In this document: piece after piece, positions 54,395 to 63,028 of the stretch
Position numbering within the stretch: position 1 is the stretch's first letter
Layout: each line of letters opens with the position of its first letter
NCBI GenBank assembly: GCA_003056245.1
Contig: MVDH01000002.1
Span: 62,001 to 126,000 of the forward strand
Length of the DNA: 64,000 nt
Reading direction: 5' to 3'
Source: Cellvibrio sp. 79
GTDB lineage: Bacteria; Pseudomonadota; Gammaproteobacteria; Pseudomonadales; Cellvibrionaceae
Notes under the pieces: model-generated
What the model saw: the letters and a program-made list of their open reading frames with translations, nothing else
Told to the model about the DNA's origin: nothing
Database searches by the model: none
Made by a program: the position numbers and the translations under genes

Positions 54395-55081
54395 ATGAAG
54401 ATGAAGCAAAAATTAATCGCTGGTGCTATCGCTCTTTCGGCGTTCGCTGGTTTTTCGGTTCCTGCGGTGCATGCTGCTGATGTTGCTGCGAGTGTTGGTG
54501 CCTCAAACATGTATTACTGGAGAGGTATGGATTTACTCGGTGGCGCGGCCTTAACTGCTGATGTGAATGTTAGCGGTAATGGTTTCGTTGCAGGCATTTG
54601 GACCAGCTCTGGGGATGCTGCAAACGGTACTGAATACGATTTATATGCTGGGTATTCAGGTAGTGCCGGTGATTTCACATATGGTGTGAGCGTTATTTCT
54701 TACATCTATCCAACTGTTGGTGAAGATGCTGAAACAGGACTTGGCCCAGTGAAGCCTGGTGAATATGTTGAAATTGTTCCCTCTATTGGTTATGGTCCAT
54801 TCAAAGTGACCTACTACGATGCAGTCGTAGCTGATCATCCTCCGTTAGCAGATGAAGATTATAGCTACGTAACAGCTGAACTGAATTTTGAAAAATTCGC
54901 AATTAAGTATGGTCAGCATATGTCCGATGAGGGTGCAATCGACGGATTCTCTCACATCGACTTGACTTACAAGTTTAATGAGAAGTTGTCTTTCACCTTG
55001 GGTCAAACAATTGATGATGCTGATGGTTTTGCATCGGATGAAGCGAATTTTGTAGTCAACTTATCTTTACCTATTTTGTAA
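54395..55081 (+). CDS. TorF-family putative porin
   Basis: The 228-residue protein has a signal peptide (MKMKQKLIAGAIALSAFAGF, cleavage about after VHA) and then alternating beta-strand segments. These include SNMYYWRGMDLLGGAA and a terminal aromatic/hydrophobic strand (EANFVVNLSLPIL). This fits the TorF (gamma/beta-proteobacterial) outer-membrane family whose members begin with a YVWRG-type first strand. Substrate unknown. AGAGGA precedes the ATG. A strong terminator follows, so it is a single-gene unit. Confidence 0.85.
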   Translation: MKMKQKLIAGAIALSAFAGFSVPAVHAADVAASVGASNMYYWRGMDLLGGAALTADVNVSGNGFVAGIWTSSGDAANGTEYDLYAGYSGSAGDFTYGVSVISYIYPTVGEDAETGLGPVKPGEYVEIVPSIGYGPFKVTYYDAVVADHPPLADEDYSYVTAELNFEKFAIKYGQHMSDEGAIDGFSHIDLTYKFNEKLSFTLGQTIDDADGFASDEANFVVNLSLPIL

Positions 55082-55101
55082 TTTAACATTGTTAACTAGA
55101 T

Positions 55102-55140
55102 AAAATAAAAATGGCAGCCCAGTGCTGCCATTTTTATTTT
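55102..55140 (+). terminator. Terminator after the TorF-like gene
   Basis: AAAAATGGCAGC and GCTGCCATTTTT form a 12-bp stem with a CCAGT loop, and ATTTTT follows. Arms rich in A and T extend the pairing. Confidence 0.85.
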
Positions 55141-55231
55141 TGGCATTTCTAATTATAGATTTAGATGTTTTTTTTGTGGTAATTTTCATTGCCGCTTAAT
55201 TGGAGGTGGTTTTAATAAACAGGAGTTTTAT

Positions 55232-56591
55232 ATGAAGAAGGTAGTTCAAGTTTTTGTATGTTTGTTTTCTATTAATTTATTCAGGTATTTCAAGCGCGTC
55301 TAATTTTTCTGATTATGTTAGAAAAACGTCAAAATGGATTTTTGATGAGCAGCAAAAAATGTCTGATGCTGAGATTAAAAAGAAAGTTAATGAATACTTT
55401 AGAGACGAAGTTATTAAGCCTTTATTTCAAAGTTTGACTGCTGAATTGGGTGGCGCTGCAAATAATGAGCAAGTAAAAAAATTATTTGATGCGCTTCCAG
55501 TAATTTCATTTTTTATAAAGATAGCTACAGCCGGCGGTAATGGGCCGAGTGAAAGTCAGGTCATGTTAAAGGTCATACTAACTGCAATTGATAATGCAAA
55601 AAACGATATCATAAATGCAGTTGACCAAGCTTATCAAAGTGACACTGAAGCAAAATTACAAACAATCATCCATCAGTTAAATATATACAATTTGTATTCG
55701 CTAGAGACGCAAAAGACTTCATATGTAACTATGTTGGATTTGTCTTATGCAGCTTCCGAAATTAAAAAGAGGTTACAGCAAAAACCAGAAAAAACAATTG
55801 AAAATGCGCATTTGTATTTGTTGGTATCATCTCTTCACATGGAAATAGAGAGACAAAAAATTGCGATATTGAATTACGTTAGTTTTCCTGGCTATTCGGA
55901 GGATTTCATAAAGCAAAGATCTACTGAGGAGTTTTTAAGAGTTGCTAACTACATGGTTGATGATGGGCTGACGTATATAAATAATGCTTATGTGGGTTCT
56001 TTAGAAGCTTGGAAAACCGAGTACAAAAACTCTATTACCAGCAATGTTACTTGGGTTAGAGATGAAACATCGTCAACAAAGATTTTTAGTTTTGCAATGA
56101 ATTCAAAGCCTGTTGAGTTTTTGGTCAAAAAAGGGCTCCCTTTAAGATATACGTGCCCATACACAATCTTTGATCCTTTAGGCAATAAATATTTTACAAC
56201 CGAAGGTAGTTGCGGGCTTTCTAATTCACAGCTCGCGGAGCTTGTGAAGAATAATATTGGTGGCATTTTAGAGTTATTTAAAAAAGACGTTGTCTCATTT
56301 GATAAATATATGTCTGATGGTTATGAGCCTATAAAGAAAGCCTTCGATGGGTGGTGGATTGCGGCAGGAAAGATTGGTTTCCGTCCCCAATCTTCTGTTG
56401 ATATGTATGTATCTAATATACCTAATAACCCTAAGCCCTCAATTTGTACTGTTTCTGGTAATTCGGGGCGAGTGTTAGCCAGACCGCTTACAATACATGA
56501 TCGGTTGCCGTCATATGGATCATGCTATCCCTGTTCATATAATCGAATTAGAGACGGAAACTACACAATTCATCAATGCGGAGTTGAGTAA
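55232..56591 (+). pseudogene. Unknown secreted protein with an apparent frameshift in its signal peptide
   Basis: The only good start is ATG 55232, with AGGAG seven bases before it, but that frame stops after 23 codons. The long frame begins within it, at TTG 55254, and gives 445 residues. Removing one T from the T5 run at 55251-55255 joins them and yields MKKVVQVLYVCFLLIYSGIS followed by SASNFSDYV, a textbook signal peptide. The mature part (about 430 residues) is helical at first, with cysteines only near the C-terminal end (several within SICTV...YGSCYPCSYN and HQCGVE). No family is recognised. Either the run varies in length, the gene is broken, or the sequence has an error. Confidence 0.7.
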
Positions 56592-56603
56592 GATTGATTA
56601 AAG

Positions 56604-56640
56604 AGAAATGCCGTTTTTAAAAAAGCGGCATTTCTATTTT
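56604..56640 (+). terminator. Terminator after the unknown secreted protein
   Basis: AGAAATGCCG and CGGCATTTCT form a 10-bp stem; ATTTTG follows. It starts 12 bases after the stop. Confidence 0.75.
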
Positions 56641-56777
56641 GATGCATTTTAAGTAATTCTCTGTGTCTATAATATTAATTATATGATTTAATAAAAGATT
56701 CTTTCCAAGCCCTTATACTCGTGCCCGAACTCTGGTTCAATGCGCGCGCAATGGCTCACTTTCTATAAGGAATCTTC

Positions 56778-57806
56778 ATGTCCCGCTCACCTATCCTTGT
56801 GACTGGCGGTGCCGGTTTTATCGGCAGCCATGTCTGTATTGAATTGATTAATAGCGGTTATTTGCCGGTGGTGGTGGATAACCTCATTAATAGCAAACCT
56901 GAATCGCTCAAGCGTGTCGCCCGGATTACCGGTGTTGAACCGGTATTTTATGAGGCGGATATCAACGATAAGGAAGCCCTGTGTACTATTTTTAACGCTC
57001 ACAATATTGAAGCGGTAATGCATTTTGCCGGCTTGAAAGCCGTGGGTGAGTCCAACCAGATTCCCATGAAATACTACCGCTACAACGTGGCTGGTACCTT
57101 GTCGCTTACGGAAGTGATGGAAGAATTCAAAGTCTGGAAATTGATTTTCAGCTCGTCGGCAACAGTTTACGGCGACCCGGTTTCCGTACCTATCGATGAA
57201 ACCTTTGCTACGGCTGCCACCAATCCTTATGGTCGCAGCAAGTTGATTGTGGAAGAGATCCTGCGCGATATCGCCAAGGCGCCGGGTAGCCAATGGAATT
57301 TCTCATTACTGCGTTACTTCAATCCTGTTGGTGCGCATGAAAGTGGCTTGATCGGCGAAGATCCTGCAGGTATTCCCAACAATTTGTTGCCTTACGTAGC
57401 GCAAGTGGCGATTGGCAAGTTGAAAGAGCTGAGCGTATTCGGCGATGACTACGAAACCATCGACGGTACTGGCGTGCGCGATTACATCCATGTCGTGGAT
57501 CTTGCCAAGGGGCATGTCGCCGCATTACTGGGGTTGGATAAATCCGGTATTGGCTGCCGCGCATACAACCTGGGTACTGGTTCGGGGTTGTCGGTGCTAC
57601 AAATCGTTAAAGCCTTTGAGGCGGCAAGCGGCCGTAATGTGCCTTACAAAATATCACCGCGTCGCGCGGGCGATATTGCCGCTTGTTACGCTGATGCAAC
57701 CAAAGCAAAAGCCGAGTTGGGTTGGACCGCTGAGCTGGGCCTTGAGCGCATGATGCAAGATGCCTGGCGCTGGCAATCGCAAAACCCCAATGGCTACGAT
57801 GCCTGA
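56778..57806 (+). CDS. galE: UDP-glucose 4-epimerase GalE
   Basis: The 342-residue extended SDR starts [20 protein letters not shown] (NAD-binding GGAGFIGSH). Next come the serine-containing [10 protein letters not shown], the catalytic YGRSK (YxxxK), and the [18 protein letters not shown] block diagnostic of GalE. It interconverts UDP-glucose and UDP-galactose. The AAGGAA sequence before the ATG is a clear ribosome site. A terminator follows, so it is monocistronic. Confidence 0.95.
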   Translation: MSRSPILVTGGAGFIGSHVCIELINSGYLPVVVDNLINSKPESLKRVARITGVEPVFYEADINDKEALCTIFNAHNIEAVMHFAGLKAVGESNQIPMKYYRYNVAGTLSLTEVMEEFKVWKLIFSSSATVYGDPVSVPIDETFATAATNPYGRSKLIVEEILRDIAKAPGSQWNFSLLRYFNPVGAHESGLIGEDPAGIPNNLLPYVAQVAIGKLKELSVFGDDYETIDGTGVRDYIHVVDLAKGHVAALLGLDKSGIGCRAYNLGTGSGLSVLQIVKAFEAASGRNVPYKISPRRAGDIAACYADATKAKAELGWTAELGLERMMQDAWRWQSQNPNGYDA

Positions 57807-57830
57807 TAACTTCTGGTTACCGTTTTAAAG

Positions 57831-57865
57831 ACAGCCGCTGGCGCAATCCAGCGGCTGTTTTGTTT
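57831..57865 (+). terminator. galE terminator
   Basis: ACAGCCGCTGG and CCAGCGGCTGT form a perfect 11-bp stem with a 6-base loop, and TTTGTTTTA follows. Confidence 0.85.
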
Positions 57866-58301
57866 TATGGGGAGTGCTCTGTAACGAGTTTCATCAATCC
57901 ACGCAAAAACCATGTAACAGATTTGTTCGGCACATGATTTGTGATGCTTATGGCAAAAAAGCTTCTCACTTTTTACCGATTCAAGTGAGATGCCCCAGCT
58001 TTGAACGGTTTTTCAAAAGTGAGAAGAGAAAAAACCGAACCTGATGGAAGCTTACTAGTGTGTTAGTTCGCCAAACACAATAACTCTAATAAGTTGTAAA
58101 AAAGTAAGTAAGACAAACGTGCTGTTTTTGTAATTGAAAGCTTGCATTAGAAAACAGCGCTTAACCATCAGCCAAGAGTTCTCTTCATCGTTACACGCAA
58201 TTTCATAACCATAAAAAGCTTGCCGGCTGCACGGCGTTTTGTTGTGCAAAAAATGGCGGCGATTGGGTGTATCCGAAGGGAAATTTAGTGGAGACAACAC
58301 T
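57866..58301. other. Intergenic region with a long inverted repeat
   Basis: About 435 bp without a gene. CTTCTCACTTTT (57962-57973) and AAAAGTGAGAAG (58015-58026) are perfect 12-bp inverted arms 41 bases apart, with TTCAA and TTGAA inside the loop. The rest must hold the promoter of the large oxidoreductase gene. Confidence 0.55.
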
Positions 58302-61300
58302 ATGCAACCCATCAACCCGTTGCCCAATTCCTGGGTTCGGATTTTGTTCCTGCTCGGCAGTTTTTTGTTCAGTCACAGCCTCTTTGCACAAACCAACCTC
58401 GCCTTAAATAAAACGGCGACCGCCAGTACCGCACTTACCGCTGCCGCTAATGCGGTCGATGGCAATGGTGGCACCCGTTGGGAATCGGTTCATGGTAATG
58501 GGCCATCATGGCTGAGTGTGGATTTGGGCGCGAATTACAGCCTCTCGTCAGTTGTGATCGATTGGGAAGCGGCCAATGCCGCGAATTACGATGTCCAGGG
58601 TTCAACGAATGGCACAACCTGGGTAAATCTGGCATCGCGCACTGGCGGTGCCTTCGGCACCCGTACTGATACCGTGCCGGTGGCCGGAACTTATCGTTAT
58701 ATGCGTATCAATGCGACCCAGCGCAGCGCGGGTAATAACTGGGGTTACTCTCTGTGGGAACTGAAAGTCTACGGCACGGTGCCGGTTAGCAGTTCTTCAA
58801 TCCCGGCGGCTAATGCCAACCTCGTTCAAGGTGCCGTGGTAGCTGCCAGTTCACAGGTGCAACCGGCGTCTCTGGCGATTGATAACAATGCCGGCACCCG
58901 TTGGGAATCTACCCACGCTGTGGACCCGGCCTGGATCAGTCTGGATTTCGGCTCGGCCAAAAATGTAAGTTCGGTGGTGATCGATTGGGAAGCTGCCAAT
59001 GCGGCTAATTACGAAGTGCAGGGTTCCAATAACAACACCAGTTGGGCAACCCTGGCGACTCGCACCGGCGGCACCTTTGGTGCGCGCACGGATACCGTCG
59101 CAGTGAGCGGTTCCTATCGCTATGTACGTATTTATGGCACAGCGCGTAGCGCTGGCAATCAATGGGGCTATTCGATTATCGAATTGAAAGTATTTGGCTC
59201 CAGCGGTGTTGCAAGTAGCAGTTCGGTGAGCAGCTCTGTTGTTAGCAGTAGTGTCCTGAGTAGTAGTGTTGTGTCCAGCAGTACGCCGACTGTACCTTCA
59301 TCAAGTCGCTCATCCTCATCGGTTACCGGTACTAACAGCAGCGTAACTATTCCGGTGAATGTGACTTACAAGCCTTTGTATCCAAGCCAATCTACACCAG
59401 AGCTTTCACATAACTGGCGTATTGAAGCCGATGGCACCATCGTGACCTTCGGTAGCGGCCGTGCCCGTGCGCGCCATGAAGCAGAAGATATTTTTTACAC
59501 CTTCCCATCGTTCTATCACGAGCATCGCACCTTCAAATTTGAAGTGCACGATCACACGCCCAAAGGTGAATCGCGCGTTGAGATTTTCTACGAGCCTGAA
59601 TACGCCAACTTCAACGATATCGGTTGCCGCAAAAGTTTGTTCAACCCCTATCGCTCTTACTTTGGCGATAACGGCGGCTTCACCCGTATTCGCAACGCTG
59701 ACCCCGCCACCGGTAAAGGTGAATTGTGGCGTTGTATTGGCACTCGCTTTGTTCCGGGTGAACGCGAAGGGCAAACCACTTTGCGCACTGGTGAATTCTA
59801 CGATTTTGAATTCCAGCAATGGCTCGGCTTTACCGATACCGACCCGCGTGTAAGCGCGCAGCGCGTGTATTACACCGATACCTTCCGCATCAAATTGGGA
59901 ACGCCCGGTTTGTATATCGTGAACAACGACGAATTGAATACGAAGCTCGCGTCCGGCGGTACAGCAACAGCTGCTCCTGTGCGTGCGTTTAAAGGTGTTG
60001 CGCAAGCGGATGTGATCAGTACATCGGGTGTATTAGCGGATTCGGGCGCGCCTGGTTATCAATCGATTCGTTCACCACAGGCGATTGCCAAGGGTTATCA
60101 AAAACCGTCTTACTTATTAGCCAACTCAGGCAATAACGCCACCGTGACTTATCGCGAAGGCAACCAGACGTTTACCGATCAAGTGATTGAATATGCACCG
60201 ACTGCAGCGAGCCCATTTATTGTTGATCGCCACTCGCATTTGTGGACTGCGTTTTTCCGCGAAGCATTAAATATTCGCTGGGAAACCCATAATCAATTCC
60301 TCAGTGGTCGCCGCATTTTCCACACGGATTTTGTAACCGGAAAACACTTTGAAGCAGGCAATCCGGATTTCACTGAGTTGGCAAATCTTGCTACCGGTTT
60401 AACGATCAATAGTTCGTGCGTGGGTTGCCACGTAAATAATGGTCGCGGCCAGGCGCCGGTTGCGGGTCAATTGCCGAATAGCATGGCGGTGAAAGTCAGC
60501 TCGGGCGCAACCGATGCGAATGGCAATGCATTGCCACACAACTATTTCGGCAAAGTGTTGCATCCGCAATCGCGCAATGGCGGTGTACCGGCAGAAGCGA
60601 TCACCAATTTGAGTTACACCAATATTGCGGGAACATTTAATGACGGCACCGCGTATCAATTACAAGCACCGAATTATTCTGTGCAAGTGCTCGATAACGC
60701 CGGTGGAGCAGTCAATAATTTCTCGCCACGTATGGCGCAAACTATTGTTGGTCTCGGTTTATTGGAAGCCGTTCCAGAATCTGTTTTGCTGCAACGTCAT
60801 GATCCGAATGACAGCAATGGCGATGGAATTTCCGGTCGTGTCAATCAAGTGACGGATTTGAAAACCGGTGAGCAACGCATTGGCCGTTTCGGTTGGAAAG
60901 CGAGTATCGCAACTCTCGAACAATTTACTGCCGACGCATTGCATGAAGACATTGGTGTGAGCACCAGTATTTTGCAAGGCCCTGCGTGCGGCGCAAATCA
61001 AACTGCATGTCGCAATGCGGGACCAAACGGCATTGAATTGAATGATGCACGCGTGAATTTGTTAACCGTGTATATGCAAGCGCTCGGAGCACCGGCGCGT
61101 CGCGCGGAAACGGTTAACAATGCGGATGTTGTTCGCGGTGAACAAGTGTTTGGTAATTTGGGTTGTGCCGGTTGCCATACACCAACGCTGACGACCGATT
61201 ACGGCCATCCATTGGCTGAATTGCGTGGACAAACTATCAAGCCTTACACCGATTTGTTGTTACATGATTTGGGTGAAGGTTTGGCTGATCGTTTGACCAA

Positions 61301-61523
61301 CAACGCAACACTGAATCGCGAATGGCGTACACCGGCATTGTGGGGCTTGGGGTTAGAGCCAGCAGTAAATGGCCACAGCCGTTTGTTACACGATGGCCGC
61401 GCACGCAATATCAATGAAGCGATTTTGTGGCACGGCGGTGAAGCAGCGGCAAGTCAATCGGCTTATCGTGCAGCAACGGCAACGCAGCGTAATGATTTGA
61501 TTAAATTCCTTGAATCGCTGTAA
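58302..61523 (+). CDS. Secreted di-haem oxidoreductase (DUF1111) with two discoidin domains
   Basis: From ATG 58302 (GGAG upstream) the protein is 1073 residues. A signal peptide ending SHSLFAQ is followed by two F5/8 type C (discoidin/CBM32-like) domains (about 28-140 and 158-280) that are close copies of one another: both contain TRWES and SSVVIDWEAANAANY. A serine-rich linker (SSVSSSVVSSSVLSSS) follows. The rest is a DUF1111 di-haem cytochrome peroxidase-like domain with two CxxCH sites, CVGCH at about 706-710 and CAGCH at about 954-958. Such linkers joined to carbohydrate-binding domains are common in Cellvibrio polysaccharide-degrading enzymes, so an oxidative role at a polysaccharide surface is inferred. 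Confidence 0.85.
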   Translation: MQPINPLPNSWVRILFLLGSFLFSHSLFAQTNLALNKTATASTALTAAANAVDGNGGTRWESVHGNGPSWLSVDLGANYSLSSVVIDWEAANAANYDVQGSTNGTTWVNLASRTGGAFGTRTDTVPVAGTYRYMRINATQRSAGNNWGYSLWELKVYGTVPVSSSSIPAANANLVQGAVVAASSQVQPASLAIDNNAGTRWESTHAVDPAWISLDFGSAKNVSSVVIDWEAANAANYEVQGSNNNTSWATLATRTGGTFGARTDTVAVSGSYRYVRIYGTARSAGNQWGYSIIELKVFGSSGVASSSSVSSSVVSSSVLSSSVVSSSTPTVPSSSRSSSSVTGTNSSVTIPVNVTYKPLYPSQSTPELSHNWRIEADGTIVTFGSGRARARHEAEDIFYTFPSFYHEHRTFKFEVHDHTPKGESRVEIFYEPEYANFNDIGCRKSLFNPYRSYFGDNGGFTRIRNADPATGKGELWRCIGTRFVPGEREGQTTLRTGEFYDFEFQQWLGFTDTDPRVSAQRVYYTDTFRIKLGTPGLYIVNNDELNTKLASGGTATAAPVRAFKGVAQADVISTSGVLADSGAPGYQSIRSPQAIAKGYQKPSYLLANSGNNATVTYREGNQTFTDQVIEYAPTAASPFIVDRHSHLWTAFFREALNIRWETHNQFLSGRRIFHTDFVTGKHFEAGNPDFTELANLATGLTINSSCVGCHVNNGRGQAPVAGQLPNSMAVKVSSGATDANGNALPHNYFGKVLHPQSRNGGVPAEAITNLSYTNIAGTFNDGTAYQLQAPNYSVQVLDNAGGAVNNFSPRMAQTIVGLGLLEAVPESVLLQRHDPNDSNGDGISGRVNQVTDLKTGEQRIGRFGWKASIATLEQFTADALHEDIGVSTSILQGPACGANQTACRNAGPNGIELNDARVNLLTVYMQALGAPARRAETVNNADVVRGEQVFGNLGCAGCHTPTLTTDYGHPLAELRGQTIKPYTDLLLHDLGEGLADRLTNNATLNREWRTPALWGLGLEPAVNGHSRLLHDGRARNINEAILWHGGEAAASQSAYRAATATQRNDLIKFLESL

Positions 61524-61546
61524 TTTTTTCCGGGTTGTACGTGCGT

Positions 61547-61584
61547 AAAAAAACTCCCATCAGGTAACTGGTGGGAGTTTTTTT
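61547..61584 (+). terminator. Terminator after the di-haem oxidoreductase
   Basis: AAAAAAACTCCCATCAG and CTGGTGGGAGTTTTTTT pair over 17 positions with one G-T wobble and a GTAA loop, 23 bases after the stop. Confidence 0.9.
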
Positions 61585-61610
61585 ATTATTCTTGAGCGCA
61601 TAACTTTCAA

Positions 61611-61803
61611 GATGGAGTCCGGTATTTCATCCGCGACGCGCAGTCCGTGACCGTATGCAGCATGGATGCTGCATCCGAGCCTACATGGGTGGAGTGCGCA
61701 TCAGGCAAAACGTGTTTTGCGCGCACGGAACGCCCGCAATTTATTGCGGGCAGGCCCCGAAGGGTATTCACGGCGTGTCATGGAGGGAATACCGGACTCC
61801 ATC
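61611..61803. repeat. 193-bp inverted-repeat element (MITE/REP-like)
   Basis: The ends are perfect 16-bp inverted repeats, GATGGAGTCCGGTATT and AATACCGGACTCCATC. Inside are three more perfect palindromes: ATGCAGCAT-gg-ATGCTGCAT (61655-61674), GCAAAACGTGTTTTGC (61705-61720, within a GTGCGC/GCGCAC pair) and GCCCGCAAT-tt-ATTGCGGGC (61732-61751). It codes for nothing convincing and lies between two convergent genes. The shape suggests a non-autonomous repeat present elsewhere in the genome. Confidence 0.75.
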
Positions 61804-61830
61804 TGTGGCACTAACTTGCAGTATAAAAAA

Positions 61831-62778
61831 TCAAACCAAATCCTTCTCAGTAGCAAACGACAACGCAAATGATTTTGGTCCTACATTAATCGCGCCGGTC
61901 ATGCTCATCATCGATAACATGGTTTTGATATTGTTTTGTTTGCAGAATTCACGGAATTCTACCAATACCGGTTCGTCCTTGATTTCTTCCAGCAAGCCGC
62001 CGTAACTCATGGCGATAACGTCACTGCTCAATCCTTGCGAAATTTGTTTCTTCACGTGCGCAAATAATTTTTCCAGCGCACCGAGGAAACCTTTACCCGT
62101 ATCGATTTTGTCCGTTTCACCGCGATGTAATTGCACTATCGGGCGCAAGTTCAGCGCGCTGGCCAGTTGGAAATTAATCCACGAAATATTGTTATCGCCT
62201 TTACGTAAATGGCGACGTTCACGCATGTAGGACAGATCGTTCGGAATTAAATAACCGTAAACCTGATCGCGCATATTATCGATGTCGCGAACAGCTCGAT
62301 TGAGCGCCATCTTTTCCACATTAATGCGCTTTACCAATTCATAAACCAGCAAGGCGTGGCCGGTAAACATGGACATGGAATCGTACAAGCGAATGCGGAA
62401 CGGTGCGCGGCCTTCATTTTTTTCCAGCTCGCGGAATTTAGGTTCGTTCACCAATGCCGCTTCGGAAACGCGTTTGAATACATCGCTTTTTTTGCTGTTG
62501 ATGGTGACGACTTGTACCAAATCGTATTTCGGCAACAAGCGGTCTTTCAAAATATCCGTCATGTCGTTGACTGATAGTGGATCAGACTGCGCCAAGCCAT
62601 ACACATCCCGTGAGTGGTTTTTGTAAAAGTTGAGCATGGTTTGCGGGTCGCGATAATCCAGCTCCTGCCCCTTGGCGTGATTGATGTAAATCGGCAACAC
62701 TTCAATGTTGTGCTGTTGGATAAATTTCGCGGGTAAATCACAAGTTGAGTCGACGGCGATACACGTCCTGGATGACAT
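61831..62778 (-). CDS. DegV family fatty-acid-binding protein
   Basis: From ATG 62778 (GGGGAGA upstream) the protein is 315 residues and opens MSSRTCIAVDSTCDLPAKFI, the DegV N terminus. Later it has the domain pattern LVQVVTINSKKSDVFK and SMSMFTGHALLVYELVKR. DegV proteins bind fatty acids for phosphorylation by FakA in Gram-positives; in gammaproteobacteria the role is unclear. An upstream in-frame ATG at 62802 is less likely. It is convergent with the di-haem gene across the inverted-repeat element. Confidence 0.85.
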   Translation of the reverse strand: MSSRTCIAVDSTCDLPAKFIQQHNIEVLPIYINHAKGQELDYRDPQTMLNFYKNHSRDVYGLAQSDPLSVNDMTDILKDRLLPKYDLVQVVTINSKKSDVFKRVSEAALVNEPKFRELEKNEGRAPFRIRLYDSMSMFTGHALLVYELVKRINVEKMALNRAVRDIDNMRDQVYGYLIPNDLSYMRERRHLRKGDNNISWINFQLASALNLRPIVQLHRGETDKIDTGKGFLGALEKLFAHVKKQISQGLSSDVIAMSYGGLLEEIKDEPVLVEFREFCKQNNIKTMLSMMSMTGAINVGPKSFALSFATEKDLV

Positions 62779-63028
62779 TTTTGTTCTCCCCTGATAAGGC
62801 ATAGTGAGTTGGTAACACTGCTATACCGTCCCTGGCGGGTTATCCTGGGCCCCGTTCAAAAGGCTGTTTTGATGAAGCCAGTATCGGGGTTGCGCGAAGG
62901 AAGCTGAAGTCGCATAAATCAATGTATGTTGTAAGGCGATGTAAGTATCGTTGTGAGATATTGCTTACACGGATGCAGATTTTGGCGATAAATGGTTATA
63001 AGAGGGAGGGGTTGGTTGGGCCAGACAA

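Noticed and set aside
59406-60005. 199-aa frame antisense to the di-haem gene
   Set aside because: Opposite strand of a clearly coding region; no ribosome site or family match.
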